The notes beneath the pieces were generated by a model. The model worked only from the letters and a program-made list of their open reading frames with translations, was not told the origin of the DNA and searched no databases. Made by a program: the position numbers and the translations under genes. This document shows, piece after piece, positions 1 through 8,999 of a stretch of DNA of 64,000 bases. How positions within the stretch are numbered: position 1 is the first letter of the stretch; each line of letters starts with the position of its first letter. This DNA comes from Sphingomonas lutea (GTDB lineage: Bacteria > Pseudomonadota > Alphaproteobacteria > Sphingomonadales > Sphingomonadaceae): NCBI RefSeq assembly GCF_014396785.1, contig NZ_CP060718.1:764501-828500 (forward strand), in the 5' to 3' direction.

Positions 1-1501
1 GGTCGATCGCGGCGAGGACATCCGCAAGCTGCCCAACCTCGAGCGCAAGGCGCGTCTCGCGGCGTTGCTTGAGGCCGTGCCGCCGCCGATCCTTTACGGC
101 GACCACGTTGTCGGCCGCGGTGCCGACCTGTTCCGCGAGGTGTGCAAGCAGGGCGGCGAAGGCATCATCTCCAAGAAAGCCGATGCGGCCTATAAGGGTA
201 TCCGGTCGCGCAACTGGCTGAAGATCAAATGCATCCAACGGCAGGAGTTTGTCATCGTCGGCTGGTCCGACAGCGACAAGCGCCGCGGCTTCCGCTCATT
301 GCTGCTCGGCGTACGTGACGGGCGCAAGCTGCGCTACGCGGGCAAGGTCGGGACGGGTTTCAACGCCGCGCTGATCGAAGAGCTGATGGGACTGATGACC
401 AAGCTGGAGGTCGACAAGGCCCCGGTCGAGGTGCCGCGCGCCGACCGCAAGGGCACGCACTGGATCAAGCCCAAGTTGGTGGCTGAGGTCGCATTCACCG
501 AAATGACCGACGATGGCGTTTTGCGGCACCCGAGTTTCATTGCCCTGCGTTCGGACAAGCCGGCAGAGGATGTCGTGCGCGAAAAGCCCAAGAAGCTGAA
601 GAAAGCGGAGAAGAAGGGCGAGCGGCCAACGGCTGCCAGCTTCGGCATCGAGATCAGCAGTCCCGATCGCGTCATCTATCCCGAACTCAAGCTGACCAAG
701 CTCGACCTTGCCGATTATTATGCGGCGGTCGATCCGTTGTTCATGATCGACGGTGGCAATCGCCCGATGACCCTGGTCCGCTGTCCGGGCGGGCGTACCG
801 GCGAATGTTTCTTCCAAAAGCACGACAAGGGCATGTTCGGCGAACATGTGAAGCAGGTTCCGATCAAGGAGAAAGACGGGTCGACGGAGGATTATCTCTA
901 CTTGGATGACATCCGCGGCGCGCTCGCCTGTGTGCAGATGGGGACAATCGAATTCCACGGCTGGGGCAGCAGGATTGACAAGGTCGAACATCCCGACCGG
1001 CTGGTGTTCGACCTCGACCCCGATGTCGGGCTCGATTTTGCCAAGGTGAAGGGCGCCGCCGTACGACTTCGCGCGATCCTGCAGGACTTGGGCCTGCACA
1101 GCTTTCCATTGCTGTCGGGCGGCAAAGGCATTCACGTCGTCGTTCCACTCGATGCGTCGCGCGACTGGCCGACGGTCAAGAGCTTCGCCGATCGCTTCAG
1201 CCGAGCGATCGCCGAGGCGGAGCCGGAGACCTTCACCGCCAACATCCGCAAGGTCGAGCGCAAGGGCCGCATCTTCATCGACTGGCTGCGCAACCAGCGC
1301 GGCGCGACGGCGGTCATGCCGTACTCCGCCCGCGCGCGGGAAGGCGCGCCCGTCGCCGCGCCGGTGGCGTGGAGCGAACTCGACGATTTCGGCAGCGGCG
1401 CGCACTTCAGCATCCGGGATGCGGATCTGCTGCTGGAACGCGCAGCGTCGAAGGCCCTTGCCGGATGGGGCCAGGCGAAGCAGGCGCTGCCCGACGCTTG
1501 A
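1..1501 (+). CDS. ligD: ATP-dependent DNA ligase D, 3' part (ligase C-terminal and polymerase domains)
   Basis: LigD of the bacterial non-homologous end-joining pathway, which works with Ku to fill and seal double-strand breaks. The gene is cut by the window edge: the frame is open from base 2 with no stop upstream. What remains begins in the adenylation domain, with the nucleotidyltransferase motif V signature RSRNWLKIK, continues into the ligase OB domain, and ends with a LigD-type primase/polymerase domain. That domain shows LVFDLDPD (catalytic aspartates), SGGKGIHVVVPL and a DWLRNQRGATAVMPYS block. The order ligase then polymerase is the common one; any N-terminal phosphoesterase domain lies outside the window. 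The identification is secure from these blocks. Confidence 0.93.
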   Translation, partial: VDRGEDIRKLPNLERKARLAALLEAVPPPILYGDHVVGRGADLFREVCKQGGEGIISKKADAAYKGIRSRNWLKIKCIQRQEFVIVGWSDSDKRRGFRSLLLGVRDGRKLRYAGKVGTGFNAALIEELMGLMTKLEVDKAPVEVPRADRKGTHWIKPKLVAEVAFTEMTDDGVLRHPSFIALRSDKPAEDVVREKPKKLKKAEKKGERPTAASFGIEISSPDRVIYPELKLTKLDLADYYAAVDPLFMIDGGNRPMTLVRCPGGRTGECFFQKHDKGMFGEHVKQVPIKEKDGSTEDYLYLDDIRGALACVQMGTIEFHGWGSRIDKVEHPDRLVFDLDPDVGLDFAKVKGAAVRLRAILQDLGLHSFPLLSGGKGIHVVVPLDASRDWPTVKSFADRFSRAIAEAEPETFTANIRKVERKGRIFIDWLRNQRGATAVMPYSARAREGAPVAAPVAWSELDDFGSGAHFSIRDADLLLERAASKALAGWGQAKQALPDA

Positions 1502-1507
1502 TCTTGC

Positions 1508-2473
1508 TCAGTCGATTGGGAAACGGATCACTGCGGTCAGCCCATCGGGCCGCCAGTCTCGTTCGATCGAGCCGTTCAAGTCCGCCTCGACTGCCATCGC
1601 GATCATCCGCTGGCCAAAGCCGGTCGATGTCGTCGCGCGCGGGCATGGCGGTCCGGTCTCGACCCACACAAGCTCGACTTCTTCGCCCTTGCGGTCCCAG
1701 TCGAGGTCAATCCTTCCTCGGTCGGTGCAAAGGGCACCATATTTGACCGCGTTGGTGTAGAGCTCGTGAAGGATCATCGACAGCCCAAGGACGCGGGCCG
1801 GCGGAAGCAGGATCTCGGGCCCGCCGAAGCGCGCCCGCCCCATGGCCACGTCGGCGCTGAGCACCTGTTCTGCGAGCGAGGTGAGCGCGACCTCGTCCCA
1901 TGCCTTGTTCGCAAGCAATGCATGGGATCGGGCAAGCGCCTCCAGCCGCCCGTTGAAGGTCTTGATGAAGGCATCGACATCCGGTGATGCGCGCGCCGTC
2001 TGGTGCGCGATCGCGGCGACGACGGTCAGCATGTTCTTGACGCGATGATCCGATTCCTGGAGCAGCCGCTGCTGCCGCTCGGTCGCCGCGCGGCGGTCGG
2101 AAATGTCGCGGATGAAGCCGATGAACAGGCGTTCGCCGAACTGCTCGGTCGCGGTGACCGACAGCTCGACCGTGATCTGGTTGTTGTCGCGGTGCAGGGC
2201 AGGAACCTCGATCCGGCGGTTGAGGACCGGCCCTTCGCCCGTCGCCAGAAAATGGACGATTCCCGCTTCATGCGCGGCGCGCAGCGGTTCGGGGACGATC
2301 AAGTCGCTTAGCCGCCGGCCCATGGCCTCGTCCCGGCGCCAGCCGAAACATTCGGCGGCATGCTCGTTCCAACCAACGACGATGCCGCTGGAATCCATCA
2401 CGCACACGGCATCGAGCGCCGTGTCGAGCACAGCCCGAAGCCCTGCGTGAATGCGATCCCCCGGATATTTCAT
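1508..2473 (-). CDS. PAS-domain sensor histidine kinase, HWE family
   Basis: Cytoplasmic sensor kinase of 321 residues with no membrane segment. A PAS domain occupies about residues 12-130, followed by an HWE-type transmitter. The phosphoacceptor box has His143 in DHRVKN, the N box reads HELYTNAVKYGAL (from residue 236), and the G1 region contains WVETGPP, the W-E signature that names the family. HWE kinases are typical of alphaproteobacteria and often carry light- or redox-sensing PAS/LOV domains; the conserved LOV cysteine motif is not seen, so the input is unknown. No response regulator is adjacent. The gene converges on ligD with six bases between them and is divergent from the acylase gene. 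Confidence 0.88.
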   Translation of the reverse strand: MKYPGDRIHAGLRAVLDTALDAVCVMDSSGIVVGWNEHAAECFGWRRDEAMGRRLSDLIVPEPLRAAHEAGIVHFLATGEGPVLNRRIEVPALHRDNNQITVELSVTATEQFGERLFIGFIRDISDRRAATERQQRLLQESDHRVKNMLTVVAAIAHQTARASPDVDAFIKTFNGRLEALARSHALLANKAWDEVALTSLAEQVLSADVAMGRARFGGPEILLPPARVLGLSMILHELYTNAVKYGALCTDRGRIDLDWDRKGEEVELVWVETGPPCPRATTSTGFGQRMIAMAVEADLNGSIERDWRPDGLTAVIRFPID

Positions 2474-2593
2474 TTCGGAGGCATCGCGACTTTGAAAAAT
2501 AAAATCAATAGTTTAATCGTCGCCAAGAAGTCGGCGTGGGCCGGCCCGCGACCGCGCTTGCGAAACACGCGGTAGTCCATACGATGCCCGCGC

Positions 2594-4747
2594 ATGCGCG
2601 CACTTATCCTTCCGCTCCTGTGGCTCGTGACAACTGCAGCGGCGCCCGGAACAATCAGTCAGTGGCGGGAACAGGCGGGGCGGGTAACGATCACCCGCGA
2701 CGATTGGGGCATCGCCCACGTCCACGGACCGACCGACGCCGACGCCGTCTTCGGCATGATCTATGCGCAGGCCGAGGACGACTTCATTCGCATCGAGGAC
2801 AATTATCTGACGGCGCTCGGACGAAAAGCCGAGGCGGAAGGTGAAAAGGCGATCTGGTCCGATCTGCGCGCGCGGCTGTTCGTCAGTGAGGATGAGCTGA
2901 AGGCGCAATATGCGCAGAGCCCGGAGCGGATGCGGCGGCTGATGGATGCCTGGGCCGCGGGACTGAATTACTTTCTTGCCACCCACCCGAACGTTCGTCC
3001 GCGGGTGCTGAAGCGCTTTGAGCCATGGATGGTGCTCAGTTTCACCGAAGGCAGCATCGGCGCCAATATCGAAAGCATCAGCCTGCGCGACTTGGAGGCA
3101 TTCTATGGCGCGCGGAAAGTCGCGGCCGCGGCGGTTCCGCTCCCCGAACCGCACGGCTCCAACGGCATCGCCATCGCGCCCGCGCTGACGCAGGGACGCA
3201 AGGCGCTGCTGCTGATCAACCCGCACACCAGCTTTTTCTTCCGCACCGAACAGCGGGTGCGGAGTGACGAGGGCCTCAATGTCTATGGCGCGGCGACCTG
3301 GGGACAGTTCTTCATCTACCAGGGGTTCAACGATCGCGTCGGTTGGATGCACACCACCAGCGGCGTCGACAATGTCGACGAATTCGCGGAGACCATCGAA
3401 CATACCGGCCAGGGGCGCTGCTACCGCTATGGGAACGCCTGCCGACCGCTCACCGAGCGGCGCATCACGCTTCGTTACAAGATGGATAACGGGCGCCCGG
3501 GCACACGAACCTTCACGACGTGGAGCACGCATCACGGCCCGATCGTCAAGGCGGCCGCGGATGGGCGCTGGATTGCCTTCGCCATGATGCACCGCCCCGT
3601 CGAAGCGCTGCAGCAAAGCTATTTGCGGACGCGCGCGACGGATTTCGAAAGCTTCATGACCGTCGCGCAACTCAAGGCGAACAGTTCGAACAACACCCTA
3701 TATGCCGACGCGCAGGGCAGGATCGCCTATCTGCACCCGCAATTCGTTCCCCGGCGCGACAATCGCTTCGATTACACCAAGCCCGTCGACGGCAGCGTGC
3801 CCGCGACCGACTGGGGTTCGCTCCATACGATCAGCGAGCTTCCCAACGTGATCAATCCGCCCAACGGCTGGGTGCAGAACACAAACAACTGGCCGTACCG
3901 CGCGGCGGGCGAGTTCAGCGCCAACCCCGTGCGCTTCCCACGCTACATGGATCAATATGGCGAAAACTTCCGCGGGTTACGCGCGGTGCAGTTGCTGACC
4001 GGAAGCCGCGGCTGGACGCTCGACCGGCTTCAGGCCGCGGCGTTCGATTCCCGCCAGCCGGGCTTTGCGGCGCTCGTGCCGGCGCTGGTCAAGGCGTTCG
4101 ACGATCTGCCCAAGGCGGATCCGCAGCGCGCGCGCTTGGCCGAGCCGATCGCGGATCTTCGGCGCTGGGACTATCGCTGGGGCGCGGAGTCCACTGCGCA
4201 GACGCTGGCGATGGCGTGGGTCAGCGCGCTCATTCGCCTGCAACCGCCAGCACCCGGCGAACCGACGAACATCGGCACCATGCGGCTCAACCAGCGCACC
4301 ACGGCCGCGCAGAAGCTTCAGGCGCTCGATAACGCAATGAAGACGCTCGAACAGGATTTCGGCCGCTGGCGGATGCCGTGGGCGGAAGTGAACCGGCTGC
4401 AGCGCCTGCCGTCGAACGGCTCCGCCAATTATGACGACAATGCCCCCAGTATCGCCGTCCCCTTCTCGTCCAGCCTGTGGGGATCGTTGCCCGCCTTCGC
4501 GTCGCGCCAGATGCCCGGCACCAAGCGCTGGTACGGGGAGCGCGGCAACAGCTTCGTCGCGGTGGTCGAATTCGGGCCGCGCGTCCGGGCCCGCGCGATC
4601 CACGCGGGCGGCGCCAGCGGCGATCCGGCATCGCCCCATTTCGAAGACCAGTCGGCGCGGTTCGCCGCCGGCGCTCTCCGACCCGTCTATTTCTATCCCG
4701 ATGAGCTCGCAGCCCATACGCGCCGGACGTATCGCCCGGGCGAATGA
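2594..4747 (+). CDS. Penicillin acylase family (Ntn-hydrolase) periplasmic amidase
   Basis: Secreted N-terminal-nucleophile amidohydrolase of 717 residues, related to aculeacin A / acyl-homoserine-lactone acylases and cephalosporin acylase. A short signal peptide (about residues 1-17, ending AAA) is followed by the alpha-chain region with RDDWGIAHVHG. The auto-cleavage site lies at GSNGIAIAP, giving Ser189 as the expected N-terminal nucleophile of the beta chain, and NPHT and GFNDRVGW blocks follow. These proteins mature by excising a linker before the nucleophilic Ser. Substrates in the family include acyl-HSLs, cyclic lipopeptides and beta-lactams; none can be chosen here. The gene stands alone, and the ATG start gives a good signal peptide. 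Confidence 0.9.
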   Translation: MRALILPLLWLVTTAAAPGTISQWREQAGRVTITRDDWGIAHVHGPTDADAVFGMIYAQAEDDFIRIEDNYLTALGRKAEAEGEKAIWSDLRARLFVSEDELKAQYAQSPERMRRLMDAWAAGLNYFLATHPNVRPRVLKRFEPWMVLSFTEGSIGANIESISLRDLEAFYGARKVAAAAVPLPEPHGSNGIAIAPALTQGRKALLLINPHTSFFFRTEQRVRSDEGLNVYGAATWGQFFIYQGFNDRVGWMHTTSGVDNVDEFAETIEHTGQGRCYRYGNACRPLTERRITLRYKMDNGRPGTRTFTTWSTHHGPIVKAAADGRWIAFAMMHRPVEALQQSYLRTRATDFESFMTVAQLKANSSNNTLYADAQGRIAYLHPQFVPRRDNRFDYTKPVDGSVPATDWGSLHTISELPNVINPPNGWVQNTNNWPYRAAGEFSANPVRFPRYMDQYGENFRGLRAVQLLTGSRGWTLDRLQAAAFDSRQPGFAALVPALVKAFDDLPKADPQRARLAEPIADLRRWDYRWGAESTAQTLAMAWVSALIRLQPPAPGEPTNIGTMRLNQRTTAAQKLQALDNAMKTLEQDFGRWRMPWAEVNRLQRLPSNGSANYDDNAPSIAVPFSSSLWGSLPAFASRQMPGTKRWYGERGNSFVAVVEFGPRVRARAIHAGGASGDPASPHFEDQSARFAAGALRPVYFYPDELAAHTRRTYRPGE

Positions 4748-4750
4748 GCG

Positions 4751-4908
4751 CTAATCTTCGACCTTCACGCCAGGCGCGGACCGCTTCGCGTCGCCGTGGA
4801 CACGCCGTCGACATTGTTGCCGTAGAAGCGGCGGCTGGTCTCAAGATCCCGAACGACCAGTTGGACGTGGTCGATCCAGCCGGCCGCGTGCAGTTCTTGA
4901 ACTTCCAC
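4751..4908 (-). pseudogene. Remnant of a VOC/glyoxalase-family gene
   Basis: Two nucleotides after the pip stop, a GTG-started frame encodes the beginning of a vicinal-oxygen-chelate protein: about 29 residues including WIDHVQLVVRDLETSRRFY. It then jumps directly to what looks like the usual C-terminus of the same family (GNNV, then HGDAKRSAPGVKVED in the next frame). About 70-80 central residues are missing. The two frames would join if one T were added at the GTGTCC around positions 4800-4803. The gene looks like an internally deleted, dead member of the rsmE-gshA-pip operon, unless the deletion is an assembly collapse. Confidence 0.6.
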
Positions 4909-4910
4909 GG

Positions 4911-5882
4911 CTACAGCCCGGCAAACTTGTCGGTGGCCCGGACCAGCCCGTCCAGGATGCCCGGTTCGTTGAACAAATGCCCGCCGTCGGGGATGATCTG
5001 CAGGTCGACCTCGGGCCAAGCCTTTTTCAGCGCCCACGCCGCCTTGGGCGGCGTGCAGCTGTCGTGGCGACCCTGGATGATGACGCCCGGGATGCCCCGT
5101 AACTTTTCCGCGCCGCGCAGCAGCTCGCCTTCCGCCAGCCAGCCGCCACTCGCCATGTAATGATTTTCGATCCGCGCAATGGCGATCGCTTTGTCCGGGC
5201 TGGTGAATTCCTCGATCACATGGGCGTTGGGCAGCAAAGTGACGGTGACGCCTTCCCATTTGCTCCAGGCCTTGGCCGCGCGCAATTGCTCATCGCGGTC
5301 GTCGCCGGTGAGCCGGCGGCGATAGGCTTCGACCAGGTCGCCCCGCTCTCCCTCGGGGATGAGGCTGACGAATTCATCCCAATATTCCGGGTAGATGGCT
5401 GAGGCGCCGCCCTCCTTGTAGAGCCAATCGACCTCATGTTGGTCGAACAGGAAGATGCCGCGCAGTACCAGCTCGGTCGCACGCTCGGGATGGGCCTGCG
5501 CGTAGGCCAGCGACAGCGTCGATCCCCACGACCCGCCGAACACCATCCACCGGTCGACTTTGGCGACCTCGGTCCGCAATCTCTCGATATCCGCGACCAG
5601 ATGCTCGGTCGTGTTGGCCTCGAGGCTCGCATAAGGCGTCGACTTGCCGCAGCCGCGCTGGTCGAACACCAGGATCTTGTATTTGTCGGGGTTAAACTGG
5701 CGGCGGTGGTCGGGGCTCGATCCGCCACCCGGGCCCCCGTGCAGGAAGACCGCCGGCTTTCCATCCGGATTGCCGCAAAGCTCCCAGTAAAGGCTGTGCC
5801 CGTCACCGACGTCGAGCTTGCCAGTCTCGTACGGGTCGATCTGCGGGTAAAGGCCGCGGCGGCTGGTCGACTGGATGTCCAT
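4911..5882 (-). CDS. pip: Proline iminopeptidase (alpha/beta hydrolase, peptidase S33)
   Basis: Cytoplasmic aminopeptidase that removes N-terminal proline. The protein has 323 residues, normal for the family. Visible signatures are the oxyanion loop HGGPGGG (48-54), DQRGCGKS, the nucleophile elbow GGSWGS with Ser118, an Asp in QGRHDSCTPP and the catalytic His in DGGHLF near the C-terminus. I start at the ATG at 5882, giving MDIQSTSRRGLYP; that ATG overlaps the gshA stop by one base (TGATG), which implies translational coupling. It is the third gene of the rsmE-gshA-pip transcription unit. Confidence 0.95.
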   Translation of the reverse strand: MDIQSTSRRGLYPQIDPYETGKLDVGDGHSLYWELCGNPDGKPAVFLHGGPGGGSSPDHRRQFNPDKYKILVFDQRGCGKSTPYASLEANTTEHLVADIERLRTEVAKVDRWMVFGGSWGSTLSLAYAQAHPERATELVLRGIFLFDQHEVDWLYKEGGASAIYPEYWDEFVSLIPEGERGDLVEAYRRRLTGDDRDEQLRAAKAWSKWEGVTVTLLPNAHVIEEFTSPDKAIAIARIENHYMASGGWLAEGELLRGAEKLRGIPGVIIQGRHDSCTPPKAAWALKKAWPEVDLQIIPDGGHLFNEPGILDGLVRATDKFAGL

Positions 5883-7252
5883 CAGAAGCTGAACTCCTCG
5901 TAAATGCGTGAAACGTCGCCGCCCCACTCGCCATGATATTTGGCCAGCAGCCGATCGGCGGGCGTCATGTCGCTGGCCACCACGTCATGCAACGGGTCCA
6001 GGAAGCCGCCCTCGTTGTCGCCCGCGGCGTTGAGGAAACCGCGCCGGCTCAGTCCCGCAGCCGCAATCTTGAGGACGTCACCGGCAAGCGCGCGCACCGT
6101 CCGCCCGTCGGGCGTCGGCGCCTCGAGCGCCTGCTTGGGGACCGCGCCGCGCAACGCCTCGCGCTCCGCGATCGTCCAATGCTTGACGAGATCCCAGGCC
6201 GCATCGAGCGCCTGATCGTCGTACAGCAGCCCGACCCAGAATGCGGGCAGGGCGCAAATGCGTCCCCAGCGGCCGCCATCAGCGCCGCGCATTTCGAGAA
6301 AGCTCTTCAATCGCACTTCCGGGAAGGCGGTCGAGAGGTGATCGGTCCAGTCGGTCAGCCGCGGCTTTTCGCCAGGAAGCTCGGGCAATTTTCCGTCGAG
6401 GAAATCGCGGAAGCTGCGCCCGGCGACGTCGATGTAGCTGCCGTCGCGGTAAACGAAGTACATCGGCACATCGAGCATGTAGTCGCAGTAGCGCTCGTAT
6501 CCGAAGCCATGCTCGAACACGAAGGGCAGCATCCCCGTGCGGTCCGGGTCGGTGTCCTCCCAAATGTGACTGCGGAAGCTCTTGTACCCGTTGGGCTTGC
6601 CCTCGGTCAGTGGCGAATTGGCGAAGAGCGCCGTCGCGACCGGCTGCAACGCCAGCCCAACTCGGAACTTCTTTACCATATCGGCTTCGGATGCGTAATC
6701 CAGATTAACCTGGATGGTGCATGTCCGAAGCATCATGTCGAGACCGAGATTGCCTACGGTTGGCATGTATCGCAGCATGATCTTGTAGCGGCCCTTGGGC
6801 ATGATCGGCAGGTCGGTGCGCGCCTTGTCGGGCCACATTCCGACACCGAGGAAGCCGATTCCCAGCCGGTCGCCGACCGTCTTGCATTGCTCCAGGTGCC
6901 GCGCGGCCTCGGCGCAGGTCTGGTGGAGGTTTTCAAGCGGCGCGCCCGACAGCTCGAACTGTCCCGCCGGTTCCAGGCTGATGGTGCCGTCGGCCCCGGT
7001 CAGCGCGATGATGTTGCCATGCTCGACGACCGGCTTCCAACCGAACTCGGTCAGGCCGTTGAGGAGGTCCCGGATTCCGCCGGGCTCGTCCCACGACGGC
7101 GCACGATGGTCGGCGCAGCGATAGACGAACTTTTCATGCTCGGTACCGATGCGCCACGCGTCGCGCGGCTTTTCACCGCCCGCGAACACCGCGAGCAAAT
7201 CGTCGCGGCTCTCGATCGGCGCGGATTCGCTATCGTCGGTGCGCGTCGTCAT
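5882..7252 (-). CDS. gshA: Glutamate--cysteine ligase (plant/alphaproteobacterial type)
   Basis: Catalyses the ATP-dependent first step of glutathione synthesis, joining L-glutamate and L-cysteine. The 456-residue protein belongs to the GCS2/plant-type group, seen in blocks such as IGTEHEKF near the N-terminus, SLEPAGQFELSGAP, MPKGRYKIMLRYMP and FLEMRGADGG. I choose the ATG at 7252 (MTTRTDDSE) because the longer frame upstream is Arg/Pro-rich and overlaps rsmE. The gene begins 25 bases after the rsmE stop and its own stop overlaps the pip start. Confidence 0.95.
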   Translation of the reverse strand: MTTRTDDSESAPIESRDDLLAVFAGGEKPRDAWRIGTEHEKFVYRCADHRAPSWDEPGGIRDLLNGLTEFGWKPVVEHGNIIALTGADGTISLEPAGQFELSGAPLENLHQTCAEAARHLEQCKTVGDRLGIGFLGVGMWPDKARTDLPIMPKGRYKIMLRYMPTVGNLGLDMMLRTCTIQVNLDYASEADMVKKFRVGLALQPVATALFANSPLTEGKPNGYKSFRSHIWEDTDPDRTGMLPFVFEHGFGYERYCDYMLDVPMYFVYRDGSYIDVAGRSFRDFLDGKLPELPGEKPRLTDWTDHLSTAFPEVRLKSFLEMRGADGGRWGRICALPAFWVGLLYDDQALDAAWDLVKHWTIAEREALRGAVPKQALEAPTPDGRTVRALAGDVLKIAAAGLSRRGFLNAAGDNEGGFLDPLHDVVASDMTPADRLLAKYHGEWGGDVSRIYEEFSF

Positions 7253-7277
7253 GCGCTGGGGTCGGTAGCGGGCGGAA

Positions 7278-8048
7278 TCACGCCGCGCCAGCATCCTTCG
7301 CTTTATGGGTCGATAAGCCCCAATCGCCGGCCACCGCCATGAAGGCGGCGAGCGCGGCCAGCGCAGCTGTCTCCGCGCGCAGAATGCGCGGGCCGAGCGA
7401 GACCGCCACGGCCTGCGGGATTGCACGAACCAGCGCGCGCTCTTCGTCGGTAAACCCGCCCTCGGGCCCGACCAGGATCGCCGCCGGCCCTGCGCGCATC
7501 GCCTCGGCCACCGGCGCGCCGCCGCCCTCGTCGGCAAAGTAGAGCGGCCGGTCGATCGCTTTCAGGAACGCCGCCAGCGCCAACGGCTCGGCGATTGCCG
7601 GCAGGCTGGTGCGGTTGCACTGCTCCGCCGCCTCGATCGAAATGCTCTCCAGCCGTTCCAGCTTGACGCGTTCGGCCACCGTGCGCTGGGTCATCACCGG
7701 GATCAGCCGCGCCGCGCCGAGCTCGGTCGCCTTCTCGACCATCCAGTCGGTCTGCGCACGCTTGACGGGCGCGAACGCCAGCCACACGTCGGGCACTGCC
7801 TCGAGCGGCCGGGTCTTCCGCTCGACGCTGAGCGCCATACGCTTCTTCCCCGCCCCGGCAACCCGCGCCAGCCACTCGCCCGACGCGCCGTCGAACAGCA
7901 GCAATTCATCGCCGATGCCTTTGCGCATGACGTTGCCAAGGTAGTTCGCTTGGCCCGGGTCGAGGGCGATTGCCGCGCCTTCGCTCAGTGCGGCCCGCAC
8001 GAACAGGCGCGGCAGGCTCTTGGGCGGCCAGGCGGGGGTTGCGGGCAT
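7278..8048 (-). CDS. rsmE: 16S rRNA (uracil1498-N3)-methyltransferase
   Basis: SPOUT-class methyltransferase that methylates U1498 in the decoding region of 16S rRNA using S-adenosylmethionine. The protein has 256 residues: an N-terminal PUA-like RNA-binding part (RLFV through the GDELLLFDG block) and a C-terminal knotted SPOUT fold. The SAM-binding knot is marked by VGPEGGFTDEE and LGPRILRAETA, both near-invariant in RsmE. It is the promoter-proximal gene of the rsmE-gshA-pip unit and diverges from ubiA, with only about 25 bases between the two start codons. Confidence 0.96.
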   Translation of the reverse strand: MPATPAWPPKSLPRLFVRAALSEGAAIALDPGQANYLGNVMRKGIGDELLLFDGASGEWLARVAGAGKKRMALSVERKTRPLEAVPDVWLAFAPVKRAQTDWMVEKATELGAARLIPVMTQRTVAERVKLERLESISIEAAEQCNRTSLPAIAEPLALAAFLKAIDRPLYFADEGGGAPVAEAMRAGPAAILVGPEGGFTDEERALVRAIPQAVAVSLGPRILRAETAALAALAAFMAVAGDWGLSTHKAKDAGAA

Positions 8049-8073
8049 CCTCGCCTCCTACTTAGGTGCACGC

Positions 8074-8988
8074 GTGACCGCCACCACCGACATCGTCCCT
8101 GACAGCGAGCGACGCGGATTTATTGGCGTGCTGCCGCCACGGCTGCGCCCATTCGCCTCGCTGATGCGCATCGACCGGCCGATCGGGACGTGGCTGCTCT
8201 ACTGGCCGTGTGCGTGGGGCGTTGCGCTGGCGGGCGTGGACGGACACTGGGGCCTGCTTGCGTGGTTTGCGCTCGGCGCTTTCGCGATGCGCAGCGCGGG
8301 CTGCGTCTATAACGATATTGTCGACCGCGATCTCGACCGGCAGGTCGAACGGACGCGGTTGCGGCCGCTGGCCAGTGGGCGCGTGTCGCTGCGCGCGGCC
8401 TGGCTGTTAATCGGCGCGCTCTGCCTCCTCGGCCTGGTGGTGCTGCTTCAGCTCAATCTGCTGGCGGCGGCGATCGCGCTCGCCAGCATCGCGCTGGTCG
8501 CCGCTTATCCCTTCATGAAGCGAATCACCTGGTGGCCGCAGGCGTGGCTTGGCCTGGTCTTTTCCTGGGGCGCGCTGGTCGGCTGGCCCGCGGTCACCGG
8601 CAGTTTCGGCTGGCCCGCGCTGCTGCTGTGGCTGGGCAGCGTCAGCTGGGTCATCGGCTATGACACGCTCTACGCGATCCAAGATATCGAGGACGACGCA
8701 CTGGTCGGGGTGAAGTCGTCGGCGCGGCGACTTAGCGATCGGGCGGCGGTCGGCGTCGCCGTCTTCTACGCAATCGCCGTCATCTTGTGGGCCGCGGCGA
8801 TCTGGCGTGTGCGGCCCGATTGGCTGGCGCTGCTCGCACTGGTCCCGGCGGCTATTCATCTGGCGGGCCAGGCGTTGCGCGCCGACCCCCGCGACGGCGA
8901 GCTTGCGCTCCGGCTATTTCGATCCAACCGCACCTGCGGTCTGCTCGTTTTCCTCGCCATGCTGGTCGTCGGCCTTTCCGCCCGCTAG
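8074..8988 (+). CDS. ubiA: 4-hydroxybenzoate polyprenyltransferase
   Basis: Integral membrane prenyltransferase that attaches the polyprenyl tail to 4-hydroxybenzoate in ubiquinone synthesis. About eight or nine hydrophobic helices alternate with two Asp-rich loops that bind the Mg-diphosphate: NDIVDRDLDRQVERT and DTLYAIQDIEDD. A GTG at 8074 is the best start; the upstream in-frame ATG at 8020 would place the N-terminus inside rsmE. It is followed after 11 bases by pmbA. Confidence 0.94.
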   Translation: MTATTDIVPDSERRGFIGVLPPRLRPFASLMRIDRPIGTWLLYWPCAWGVALAGVDGHWGLLAWFALGAFAMRSAGCVYNDIVDRDLDRQVERTRLRPLASGRVSLRAAWLLIGALCLLGLVVLLQLNLLAAAIALASIALVAAYPFMKRITWWPQAWLGLVFSWGALVGWPAVTGSFGWPALLLWLGSVSWVIGYDTLYAIQDIEDDALVGVKSSARRLSDRAAVGVAVFYAIAVILWAAAIWRVRPDWLALLALVPAAIHLAGQALRADPRDGELALRLFRSNRTCGLLVFLAMLVVGLSAR

Positions 8989-8999
8989 GCGCTGCCGCC

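Noticed and set aside
296..1405. Long antisense open frame across ligD
   Set aside because: A shadow of GC-rich coding sequence: no start signal or recognisable domain, and the opposite strand encodes clear LigD motifs.
4765..5259. Open frame overlapping the 3' half of pip in another frame
   Set aside because: Only its last 46 codons look like protein (the VOC remnant); the remainder is out-of-frame pip.
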